Shown here: positions 1-9,245 of the stretch, piece by piece
Numbering within the stretch: the stretch's first letter is position 1
How the letters are laid out: every line of letters starts with the position of its first letter
Assembly: GCF_020171115.1 (NCBI RefSeq)
Contig: NC_058091.1
Span: forward strand, 62,318,501 to 62,382,500
From: Neogale vison
Taxonomy: Eukaryota > Chordata > Mammalia > Carnivora > Mustelidae
Direction of reading: 5' to 3'
DNA length: 64,000 nt
Translations under genes and position numbers: made by a program
The notes under the pieces: model-generated
What the model was told of the DNA's origin: nothing
The model's input: only the letters and a program-made list of their open reading frames with translations
Database searches by the model: none

Positions 1-869
1 CACGTAAGATATTTCTCAAAGGGCTCAGTACTCCAAGCATGAGCTGTTCCCCTTTCTCTACTCTGTGTTCAAAAAAATTTCCGCTCGGAGTTCTCTCTTT
101 CTGAATTCCTATAGCACTTTTCCTTTATGCACCCTCAGATACTCATTAAACAAAACGCTCCGTTGCCTTTGTTCCTGGGAGCATGCCTGTATGCATTTAT
201 CTGTCTGTCTATCTGCCTGCTTTCTTAGCCAGACTGCAAGATTTTGGAAGTAGCAAGATATGTGTTAGATCCCTTGTGTATCCCTTTCAGCTTCTAGAAT
301 ATACTGTAGCATTCAGCAAATACTTGTTAAACAAATGAGGTTGTAAGTCCTGGAGAGGAAACTTCCCTGTGCTCCATATCAATTACCCAGCTTAGGAAGA
401 GGCAGGTGTAGAATAATTTAGCCAGGGTTTGGTGTTTTTTGTTTGTTTCCAGTTGGTCTGTGACTATACATAGATTCAATCATAATGAAGCTGACAAAGG
501 AGAGATGACATTTTGGAAACGGGAAAGGAATTTGGGTATTACAGCCCCACATTTGTCACCTCCCTGGCTGATAGCAGCAAGCACACGTTCCTTCATTTCC
601 TTTGGCTAAATTTGGATCAAATGCTGGCTGAGTGCACTAAGCAAGCCAGAACTGCATTGTACCTCTATTTTGTGACATATGAGCTCCCTGCTTTAATCTC
701 CCCTCTACTGTATAAAAGAGGATCTGAGGCTGTTAGACTTCAATCCGGTGATTCATGCAGCTGACACAATAGATCCTACCTCTCTCCTCACTGCTGCACA
801 ATATCAAGCTAAACAAAATGTCTTAGAAAGCTTCAGTACATGTAGTTAGCCTGTCACAGATCTCCCCCT
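1..869. other. Unique sequence, no gene recognised
   Basis: I see no repeat family and no exon here. A TATAAAAG box lies at 711-718 on the + strand, but no CpG cluster, initiator or recognisable transcript follows closely, so it may be chance. Short open frames at 65-253 and 513-764 have no recognisable protein features. An intronic or intergenic role is equally possible. Confidence 0.5.
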
Positions 870-872
870 CCC

Positions 873-903
<31 letters not shown>
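870..903. repeat. (CT)n microsatellite running into T tract
   Basis: A run of CT dinucleotides begins near 870 and ends in a short T-run near 903. It is a simple repeat, likely length-polymorphic. Confidence 0.9.
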
Positions 904-904
<1 letters not shown>

Positions 905-1119
905 CTTCTGCTGAGCAAAAGAGTCCAAATGCCCAGCACCTGCCTTTTTACTGACATTTCCACAAAGGTAAAGGAATGAACCTTTTGTCAATTCCAACCA
1001 AACGATCTGTTTTGAAACAATGAGATGAAAAGCCTGGGCCCCTCTCCTTGCCACTGGAATATAGTGCCGAGGCTTAAAATAAAGGACATTTGATTTTATT
1101 GATTTAATGAGGGATGGAG

Positions 1120-1390
1120 GCTTTCGCCGGAGCATCCCTCGTGGCAGAGGAACAAGTCTTGTTGGCAGGTACCTCCACCGAGGCACTTCGCTTCCATTTG
1201 TTGGGTTTTGCGATGGTGCTTGTTTATGGGTTTGGCTGTTGGGATGACCCCCGGTGTTCCTTCCCGCGCTGCATCAAGCAGTCAAATGCCCGCGGTGATT
1301 TCGGTGTGTGTCTCTAGACTGGAAGACAGGGAGGGGAGGCGGCTCCGCACTGCAGGATAAAGAGCTGCGGGAAGAGGTGACGGGGAAAGC
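1120..1390. promoter_or_regulatory. CpG cluster, candidate promoter or enhancer
   Basis: Sixteen CpG dinucleotides fall between 1125 and 1382, in a window that is otherwise strongly CpG-depleted. The block contains no repeat I recognise. A GGCAG/GTACC junction near 1167 could serve as a weak splice donor on the + strand. The upstream 200 bases (910-1110) are also repeat-free. Retained CpGs suggest an unmethylated germline element such as a small promoter or active enhancer; this is inference, and no gene is identified. Confidence 0.4.
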
Positions 1391-1399
1391 ACATCTTTG

Positions 1400-2335
1400 G
1401 GGGGGAAAAAAAAAATAGTCAAATAAAACAGACTGGAAAAGAAATAGCACTTCGAGCCGCAAAAGAGATTGTGCTCAAAACCTATTATTTCTCGGCAGAG
1501 TCTATTTCAGCTTGGTTTCTAACCCCTCTCCCTCCCTCCGTATCGTTGTCTCCCCCACCCCCACAGTTCTCCCTCCTCCTCCCTTTCCCAAGTTTGAATA
1601 GTGAAGAGACTAAGGGGGTTCAGACACAATTTTTTTTTTTTTAAATTGTGGACGGGTCCAGACACAGCTAGATAATCTTTTTGCTTTTGTTCTCTTCTTC
1701 TTTGGGGTTTCTTGTGATATTATTATTGACATGTTCATATGGAAATTTTTGCATTATATGTTTCTTCCTTTATATTTGCCCTATTTTTTTCCCATACAGT
1801 CTGACTTCATTGTCCTCTGCGCTGTGTGAAAGGAACATTGCCAGTCACCTGCTGACCAAATGTAAGCAGCGATCTACTTCTAATACCGAATTGGAGTACG
1901 TGTCTGTTAATAGACATGTGTACAGCCAGGATTCCTGTTAATATGAGCATATGTCTGTATACACTGTGTACATTTCTTTCAGTGTATTTATACAGTGCAC
2001 CGGTAGATGAAACACCCAAATTCCCTCTGGTGTTACTGTCTTTCTGATTGCTAGCTTAAAGAGAAACAGTTCTAAGAGCATATGGTTTCCAAGACCCAGC
2101 CCTTCCCCCGCCTTTTCAGTTTACTCAGAATGAGCTGCTGCCCCTCCCCCGACAGTTCCTCTGCTCTCTGCTCAGAGTGAGTCTGAAACCAGGGGGCAAA
2201 ATCATTAGTTCCCAATTACCTTAAGCCATGCAAGATAACCTCTCTCAAGGGTTGTTGGTAAAATATGCACATGGTTCCAGTGTCTAGACAGTTATGAAAT
2301 ATGGGTGTGGGGCTCAGCCACCCCAGAACACCAAT
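1400..2335. other. Unique, partly pyrimidine-rich sequence
   Basis: The stretch has C/T-rich runs at 1520-1585, then AT-rich unique DNA. A CCAGGGGGC core at about 2190-2198 resembles the centre of a CTCF site, but its flanks fit poorly. No gene or transposon is recognised. Confidence 0.4.
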
Positions 2336-2339
2336 GCAT

Positions 2340-2485
2340 CTCAAATGAACTGCTTTTATTAAAGAAGTATAATCACCAGGATAACTAATTACGTCAATAC
2401 CACATAGTTAATTAAACCCATTATAGTTACGATTCCCATGGAGAGGAGGTCAAATAAAGGGACCATCTTCTTGCTTTTACCGTCC
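2340..2485. promoter_or_regulatory. AT-rich block with homeodomain and ATF-like sites
   Basis: This repeat-free block holds TAATTA at 2386-2391, overlapping TTACGTCA (reverse TGACGTAA, an ATF/CRE variant) at 2389-2396, and TTAATTAA at 2408-2415. Such dense homeodomain-type cores without a transposon origin are typical of developmental enhancers. Conservation cannot be tested here, so this is a candidate only. Confidence 0.3.
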
Positions 2486-3245
2486 AACAAAAGAAAAAGA
2501 AATTAAATAAAACACAACACAGACCTCTGTGTTTTCCCTCTTTTTCTCAGATGTTTGGTAACTACCTCGTGTGTCGTCCAAGAAGATCTTCAAGTGCAAG
2601 CCGGATCCAAAGACTGCTGGATTGTTCAGAGGACTGCTTCCAAACTTACCTGTACTTCAATTAAGTGATTACTAACTGTTTACTTGATTGGTGCAAGAAA
2701 CAGTGACAAGGAAAAGTGAAGAATAGAACGAACAGCCACTGTGTTTTTATTAATATCTTGCAGAGAAACATGAAGGAGGGCAGTACCTATGTTTCGGTTC
2801 AATCTGGCTTCATCAATGACAGCGGAGAGGTGGCCCGTGTACCCCTCCTGACCTGAGCCAGGGTCGGCCAGAGTGACACACCAAGGTTACGAGGTATTAA
2901 AGCTTATCAACCAGGCTGAGGTCACACAGATTCCATATACTGCAGTTTCAACAAAAACAAAGCTTCCTGGCACTGACACTCAAGTATTAAGGATAATTCC
3001 AGTATGAACATGGAAAAGGAGAGAATTCAAGAACTCTATTCCACAGAGACGCTATTTGCCAGAGGAAGAATGTGGGCAAAAGGACACACATCTCCACACC
3101 CACAAACACACACACGCACACCCCTCAAATACTAATCTCTGGAAAATAAAATCAAGATATTTGGATTTTCCTTGCCTGAAAATTCACCAGGTCATTATAT
3201 CACTGTCACACCTTCTTCTCAAAGAAGTTCATTGTACATAGAGAG
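2486..3245. other. Unique sequence, no gene recognised
   Basis: No repeat family recognised apart from a short CA-rich run at 3090-3125. A 28-codon frame starting at 2770 is too short and featureless to call. Confidence 0.4.
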
Positions 3246-3655
3246 GATTTGCATGTACTTCTCCTGATTAACAAAGAAAACTTTGTATAAAAGGGCTAGG
3301 CATTGAGACGTGCAAATGTGGCCAGCCTGACCCCCTGCAGGAGAAGGCAGACAAGCAGTAGGGAGAAGAGGTAGATGAGGAAGGGGAAAGAATGCTTTGA
3401 TCCCAGTGCGGCACACACAATGGAGCCGGCGGCACCCCCAGCAAGCCCTGACCCTGGGCCGGCTGAAGTTTGGCATGGAGTCACCAGGCGGGAAGCAATA
3501 TAATGCGCAGCATTTCATGCAATGGTGAGCGACAGAAGGCCGAGAAATCCCTGTCCTTACCGGATTTTCTCACCACCATTGTGGCCACCGGTTGTCCACG
3601 GTATTGCTATCGGATTGTTGCTATTGTTCCCCCACACACAACCCTGCTCGGGAAA
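3246..3655 (+). promoter_or_regulatory. Candidate promoter: octamer, TATA box, CpG cluster
   Basis: An ATTTGCAT octamer (POU site) at 3247-3254 lies 32 bases before a TATAAAAG box at 3286-3293. Thirteen CpGs follow between 3409 and 3649, and ATG/GTGAGC near 3524 is a good splice-donor match. Octamer plus TATA in this order is a known promoter layout. The order of elements is suggestive, but each motif is short, and no downstream exon is recognised in the window. Confidence 0.3.
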
Positions 3656-4120
3656 TTAGAATATTGTTACAACTGCAAGAAAGTCCTACTTATTTTTCAG
3701 TGAGGACGTGCTCATAAAATCCAGACCATGAGCAAAAGGCAACACCATCCCCTAGGCCACATGAAAACCAAAAGGTCAGGTGTTAAATCTTTTATTTGTC
3801 CAGTAGTTTAAGCTGACATATGCCGCTTTTAGTTTAGATGTAAAACAATCTTTTATTCACTATCCACAACCTTCACCCTTTCCCCAAAAACTCCCCCTCA
3901 GACCTCTTTGTTCTTCCCAGGGAGCTACCAGCCTACCAGTCCCACCCCTCCCGCCCCACCCCCACCAGAAACATTAGGGAGGGGTCTCTTTTTTTTTCTT
4001 TTTTCTTTTTTCTTTTTTTTTTTTTTTAACTTTATCTCCTTTGCTCCTTTCTCAAATCAGTTTCCAAGTCGAGGGAATCTCTTGTCATCAACCACTTCTC
4101 TCCAAATCCCCTTCTATCCC
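3656..4120. other. Unique sequence with polypyrimidine tract
   Basis: A long C/T-rich tract runs from about 3890 to 4030 and ends in a T-run. No gene is recognised. Confidence 0.4.
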
Positions 4121-4124
4121 CACC

Positions 4125-4560
4125 CTCCTCACATCTTTTTTCCACTCTGAAAAGTTTCCACTTTTTTCCCACTCACATTCTCTTTTGATTCCTGTTACAC
4201 AACTCACCAGATTGATCCTTCTAAAGTATTCTTCTCATCGGATTGCTCTTTGGCTCAAGATCCTGCATTGATCGCCCAGAACTGTCCAACCGAATAAATT
4301 ATAAATTCTCAATTTGCCTTTAAGCTTGTCTCCATTCTATCTCTGTTCTCTGTGCAGATTTACCTCTCAGGACTTCCCTACTGTGAACTTTGCCTCTTCC
4401 CTGATCAGGTCACACATTCTAGATACTCAAGGCCTTAGCCCCACCTCACATCCTTGAATTTCTACAGTGTTCAATGTTCATCTTAATGCCTCCACCAAGA
4501 AGTCTTTCCTGATATCCCTAAGCTACAGATGCTGTTATCACTCTGATTTTCCAGAACAAA
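4125..4560 (+). mobile_element. L2 LINE 3' fragment
   Basis: The stretch follows the 3' part of the L2 (CR1-clade) consensus in order: a GATCCTTCTAAAG-like segment near 4214, then segments like 'acatccttgaatttc', then 'ccaccaagaagtctttcctgat' near 4490, corresponding to the tail of the L2 reverse-transcriptase ORF. It is highly diverged and non-functional. Confidence 0.7.
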
Positions 4561-5208
4561 TTTTTTAATATTTATTTGATGACCAGTATCATAATCTGCC
4601 TGTAATAAAAAGGATTGATCATAACATTTCTTCAAATTTTAAACTCTGTAAAAATTTGGAGACCGTCTCTTACTAATCTCTATAAGAGCATAACTAAATA
4701 TCTGTCTACTGGAATTGAATTAAGATTATGAAGTCATTTCAAAGCAGGGTAGGTATCCATCTACTTGGATAAGTTTTGTACTATCATAGTTCAAGGGAGT
4801 AAAATAAATGAACACTTGTGACTTTCCATCTCTATCATTTTATGATAACAAGAAAATGAGCTTCATTATTATAGTTAATTTTTGAAAGAAGTGGGGTGGA
4901 GAAACTAACCCAAACTTATTTTAACCTAATAAAATATTTTGTTTCGTAATTTTGTTTGGAAAAATTGTGATGATAAATTGTTAAGTTCCAAGACTTACAC
5001 CTTGATTGCTGAGCAGATACAGAAGACCCACCTTGTGACTACCAAATTTGTAGTGTTCTCCACCATTCCTGATCTGTGCCTTTGCAACTTTCACGTTAAG
5101 CTAAACTCACACCTTGAAATTATTATACTCAAACTTCAGAGACCAAGGCAATCAACTGAGTATGTTAATTATACAAAAGGGAGAATAGTAGAGAACAAAG
5201 ATCAGTAT
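4561..5208. other. Unique AT-rich sequence
   Basis: No repeat or gene recognised. A 96-codon open frame at 4939-5229 runs into the neighbouring DNA transposon and shows no domain, so it is taken as chance. Confidence 0.4.
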
Positions 5209-5209
5209 A

Positions 5210-5670
5210 CAGACATCCCCAGCTTATGATGGTTCAACTTAGGAGTTTTTGACTTTATGATGGTACAAAAATGATATGCACTCAGTAGAAATTGTACTTT
5301 GAATTTTGATCTTTTCCAGGATTAGTGATATGTGGTATGACACTCCTCTCATGATGTTGGGAAGCTCGTAGCCAGCCACGCAATCATGAGGGTAAACAAC
5401 CTATACACTGCCCACTATTCTGGGCCCATACAACCATTCTGTTTTTCACTTTCAATTTAGTATTTGACAAATTACATAAGATATTTGACACTTGATTATA
5501 TAATAGGCTTTGTGTTTGATGATTTTACACAATTATAGTCTAAAGTAAGTAATCTGAGCATGTTTAAAGCAGGCTAGGCTAAGCTACCATGTTCCATAGG
5601 TTAGCTGTATTCAATACATTTTCAACTCATGGATTTATCAGGACATAATCCTCTGTGAGTCAAGGAAGAT
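5210..5670 (+). mobile_element. Tigger-like non-autonomous DNA transposon
   Basis: The left end (agcttatgatggttcaactt near 5220) and right end (gatttatcaggacataatcc near 5632) are imperfect inverted copies, and internal segments such as 'acgcaatcatgagggtaaac' and 'gcaggctaggctaagctacc' match an old mammalian Tigger/pogo-type non-autonomous family. A TA dinucleotide precedes the left end, as expected for TA target sites. The exact subfamily is not certain. Confidence 0.7.
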
Positions 5671-5685
5671 TCATATTAGGACTCA

Positions 5686-5762
5686 TGAGATCTGAGTTTT
5701 AATTCTGGTTCTGCCTCCTCACAGATTGAACAAACCACTTAATATCTAGAAATCACTATGAG
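5686..5762 (+). mobile_element. MIR SINE fragment
   Basis: 'gagttttaattctggttctg' followed by a diverged 'cctcctcacag...aaccactt' matches the core of MIR in + orientation. Truncated on both sides; a CA repeat follows. Confidence 0.5.
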
Positions 5763-5771
5763 ATTCCCACG

Positions 5772-5772
<1 letters not shown>

Positions 5773-5809
<37 letters not shown>
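5773..5809. repeat. (CA)n microsatellite
   Basis: About 18 uninterrupted CA units. Likely polymorphic. Confidence 0.97.
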
Positions 5810-5811
<2 letters not shown>

Positions 5812-5861
5812 CCAAAATGCTGGACTTTTTTACATTTTATAAAAGAAAATAGAATAGACTT

Positions 5862-6048
5862 GGGGCACCTGGGTGGCTCAGCGGGTTAAAGCCTTTGCCT
5901 TTGGCTGGGGTCATGATCCCAGGGTCCTGGGATCGAGCCCCACATCGGGCTCTCTGCTCAGCGGGGACCCTGCTTCCTCCTCTCTCTCTGCCTGCTTCCC
6001 TACCTGCTTGTGATGTCTGTCTATCAAATAAATAAATAAAATCTTTAA
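5862..6048 (+). mobile_element. CanSINE (mustelid type), young
   Basis: A complete tRNA-derived carnivoran SINE: GGGGCACCTGGGTGGCTCA head with the RNA polymerase III A and B box region, CT-rich middle, and AATAAATAAATAAAATCTT tail. Identical 21-base target-site duplications flank it at 5841-5861 and 6049-6069. Perfect duplications and a near-consensus body mark it as a young insertion. Confidence 0.97.
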
Positions 6049-6069
6049 AAAAGAAAATAGAATAGACTT

Positions 6070-6490
6070 AAAATTATTAAAGTAAGCAAGCTGAAAGTAA
6101 AGAACACATTTATTCATCATTTAAAACTGCGTAATACTATAATTTCATATTATTTTGGACAAACACACAATTCTCTGCCCCTTTGATATCATATATATAT
6201 GATTGATTCAAAGAAAAAAGGCAAAAATAATTAGGAAAAAGAACCATAATACAAATCTGGAACAAAACAAAACAAAAAACAACATAAATGTGATACAAAC
6301 TCAGAACAAAAAACATGTCATATCACCACTACCACTTGTATATAACTACAGAAGAATGTAAAATAGTAATTAAAAAACCAAGGGCTGCCATTGTGGATGG
6401 ATATAATGATGATAGTTATACAAATCCAAGTGATTCTGAACTAACATGAGAAGCCATGGGCTCTTCATTTTTCTGCTTATAGAATTTCAT
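6070..6490. other. Unique AT-rich sequence
   Basis: No repeat family or gene recognised; small A-rich runs only. Confidence 0.4.
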
Positions 6491-6494
6491 TTAT

Positions 6495-6693
6495 GGGGTG
6501 CCTGTGTGGTTCAGGCGGTTAAGTGTCTGCCTTCCACTCAGGTCATGATCTCAGGGTCCTGGGATTGGGTCCCATGTTGAGCTCCTGGCTCACCAGGGAG
6601 TCTGCTTCTGTCTCTTCCCTCTACCTCTCCCCTTATTCATGCTCTCTCTCTCTCTGTATCTTTCTGTCTCAAATGAATAAAATATTTTTTTTA
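6495..6693 (+). mobile_element. CanSINE, older copy
   Basis: The GGGG-TGCCTGTGTGGTTCAG head and CAAATGAATAAAATA tail fit a CanSINE with many substitutions. Flanking 'aatttcattta' and 'aattctgttta' look like a decayed target-site duplication, so this copy is older than the one at 5862. Confidence 0.9.
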
Positions 6694-6990
6694 ATTCTGT
6701 TTAGTGATTGAAAGAGCAATTATTTGGGTTGATAATGATAATGATTTCATCGTTTGAAAATTGACTTCTGTCCTTATTGAATAAATTATGTGTAAACTAC
6801 TGAAATACAGAAAAAAAAAAATTCTGAGTCTAGATGTTTAGAATTTTGATTCTGTCACAGCCTGAAATGAGCCCCAGATAGTTCAGGGTTTACCAATGAA
6901 AATGGTAATGATACAGAATTTGAACTGCTATAACCCCATCTTTACCCAAAAAGATCTGCTAGAAGGGAACAAAAATATAAAAGTAGTCTC
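6694..6990. other. Unique sequence
   Basis: No repeat or gene recognised. Confidence 0.4.
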
Positions 6991-6994
6991 TGTG

Positions 6995-7180
6995 TTGAAG
7001 GAAAGAAAGAAAAAAAATAGGCAGGAAGGGAAGGAAGGAAGGAGAGAGGGAGGGAGGAAAAGGAGAAGGGAGGAAGAGAGGAAGGAAGTAAAGTAAGGAG
7101 GGGGGAAGGAAGCAAGGATAGAAATAATAGGGCAGAGAGAGAGAATGAAGGAAAAGAAAGAAAGAGGGAGGTAAAAAGTA
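6995..7180. repeat. Homopurine GGAA/GAAA-rich tract
   Basis: Roughly 180 bases are almost pure G/A on the + strand, mostly GAAA, GGAA and GGGA units. The open frames spanning it (Lys/Arg/Glu-rich on one strand, Phe/Leu/Ser-rich on the other) are products of composition, not genes. Such tracts can form triplex DNA. Confidence 0.9.
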
Positions 7181-7184
7181 GGGA

Positions 7185-7760
7185 TAAAAAAGAGAATAAA
7201 CAATATATAAAGGAAAATCTGAAAAAATGTTAAAAGATAGACAAATCTAGGGAACATTTAAGTGACTCTCCCAAATTTCTCTCAGGGTCTTCATCAACTT
7301 CCTCACTTTTCTTCCTTACCTGGATTCTGAGCATCACACTGTAATAAACATACTAGCAAAATGGTAGTGCATGGATGTGGAATGGCCACGGATAAAAAGA
7401 AATGGCAACCTTAAACCTAATTACAATAAAATGTTTTCCTATGAATGTCCAGCAAGCAAACCTACGTAATATAATCAGGAATACACTAATACACTTAAGA
7501 CAAGACCACTACTACACATAAATATTTCCTTCCAATGGCTCCCCTTTCTGCCAAGATCTATGTAGGCTCTCTAAAAACCAAGGACAGCTTAATTCTGAAA
7601 CCTCTTTCTCTGCCACACCACCACACTCACAATATTCTGTAGAAATACCAAAACAAAACAAAACAAAAAACCTCACACTGCCCTGGGGATGGTCATCAGA
7701 GAATAAAGGAGAAATGGTCATTTTAACCAAGGGATTCAGTGTTGACTCAGGGGTGTTGGA
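7185..7760. other. Unique sequence
   Basis: No confident repeat or gene. A (CAAAA)n run lies at about 7651-7668. Confidence 0.4.
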
Positions 7761-7764
7761 GAGT

Positions 7765-7965
7765 ATAATCTGTCCTCTGTGAAGCCTTTCTGACCTCCTG
7801 GGTGAGGCGGATACTCCCTTCCTAGAAAAGCTCTGACATGTAGCTTTCTTCTCTTAAAGCACTTGTCTCACTCTACTGGGTTTCTCTTTTATGTTTATGC
7901 CTTCTCTACCAAACCAGAAGTTCTGAGAGAAGAGGGATATTTAATCATTCCCGAAATCAGAAACC
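7765..7965 (+). mobile_element. L2 LINE 3' fragment
   Basis: 'ctgtgaagcctttctgacct' near 7779 matches the L2 segment that encodes the end of its ORF2, and the following sequence fits the L2 3' region. Degenerate. Confidence 0.6.
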
Positions 7966-7984
7966 CTTACATGTGCCTGATACA

Positions 7985-8206
7985 TAATAACAGCAATCAT
8001 AGTTACTATATGCATCAGGCATTCAGAAGAATTCTGCTATCGGGAAACCTACTGCGCTATCAAAAAAATCCTCTCGTTGCTTAAAATACTCTCACAAACA
8101 TTATCATATTTTATCATTAGGTCCACGGAGACATTTTTTATCCTCAATTTCCAGTTGACAAACATGTTTAATGGTCCAGTTGACGAACCAGAGGAGCTTA
8201 GATAAG
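7985..8206 (-). mobile_element. MIR SINE
   Basis: The order of segments (catagttactatatgcatcaggc, tctcacaaacattatcatat, 'ccagaggagcttag') follows the reversed MIR consensus. It meets a + strand MIR piece head to head at about 8207. Confidence 0.5.
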
Positions 8207-8295
8207 CTAGTTGTAGAATTTTAGAAAAGTTACTTAACTTCTCTAGGCCTCAGTTTCTCTACTTGTAAAACGAAAATATTTGATGTGAGTCTCTT
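8207..8295 (+). mobile_element. MIR SINE fragment
   Basis: 'gttacttaacttctctagg' and 'cctcagtttctctacttgt' are the most conserved MIR core, in + orientation. Confidence 0.7.
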
Positions 8296-8845
8296 TAAAG
8301 TCCCCTTTATCTCTCTATAATTGCTTACTTAATTTTAGAATGTAAGAATCATCTGGACAGGACAGGCGCTTAATCTAATGTAATTCCAAAAATACTGGTA
8401 GGATGAACTCTCAGGTACTACTTATACATGAACCTGAGGGTGTTCTGAACACCTAAGAATAGACCATTTAAAGAATTAACAAAGAACAGACACTTCCTGT
8501 AGCAAACAGCCAAATGGAAAAAATACACACAGCCAAAATTGCATTGCATTAATAAAACAGAGAAGGATCAGACAAACTCACAGAATGGAGCACTATTATA
8601 ATTTCTTGCAGTTGCTGCTCTTTCTGTAATCCTACAGATGTTAGAAAAGAAAGGGAAGTTTATAGGTTTGGGGGAGGCTAGAGGAACCATGAAGGAGGAC
8701 CAAGGAGTTATACAGAGTAAAAACGATTTGAGGATGAATAAACTTGATGTATCACTATCTGGAAATCTTTTCACTCAACAGAGAATGGCCATGTTTTGTT
8801 TTATTTTATTTTTTTCCCAGATAATCATGGACTATCCAAAAAAAA
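8296..8845. other. Unique sequence
   Basis: No repeat or gene recognised. A 104-codon frame at 8638-8952 reads through a poly-A run into L1 DNA, so it is rejected as a gene. Confidence 0.4.
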
Positions 8846-8849
8846 AAAA

Positions 8850-9245
8850 AAATCCACCGAGCAATAGGTCACAAAATAGTTTCAATAACCCCCTAAATCA
8901 ATATCATATTGATCTTTTGATCCGATTGCAATGCAATAAAATAAAAAATTAGTAAGTGACAACTTTCATAATTCCATGTTACTGGAAACTATAGAATATT
9001 ACCCAAAAATGCAATGTAAATGTAATATGAAGAGAAAGACACATGAAAAATTATGAACATTTACACTTAAATAACTGAAATTGTAGGTCAAATTAAGGAA
9101 GTAGTACTGAGAGATAAATTTTCATTTTAAATACATTTATCAGGAACCAAGAAAGATTTAAATAAATGAGGTACTGATTACTCAAAGCAAAGTAAAAGAG
9201 TGACCAAGTAAACCACGGAAACAAGAAGGAAATAATAAAAGATAA
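8850..9245 (+). mobile_element. L1 ORF2 fragment, decayed
   Basis: 'ccgattgcaatgcaataaaa' near 8923 fits the end of the L1 endonuclease region, and 9140-9245 (poorly preserved 'gaaagatttaaata...ggaaataataaaagata') fits the linker to the reverse transcriptase. Stops and gaps destroy the frame. Confidence 0.6.

Noticed and set aside
711..718. TATAAAAG box as a promoter
   Set aside because: No CpG cluster, initiator or transcript follows closely; a single 8-base match is common by chance.
854..1186. 110-codon reverse open frame ending in Arg-Glu repeats
   Set aside because: The Arg/Glu run is the CT microsatellite read backward; the rest overlaps the CpG cluster and has no domain.
2190..2198. 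CTCF-like CCAGGGGGC core
   Set aside because: The flanking positions of the CTCF motif do not fit, so I do not call a site.
6928..7257. 109-codon reverse frame rich in Phe, Leu, Ser and Pro
   Set aside because: It is the homopurine tract read on the opposite strand, not a membrane protein.
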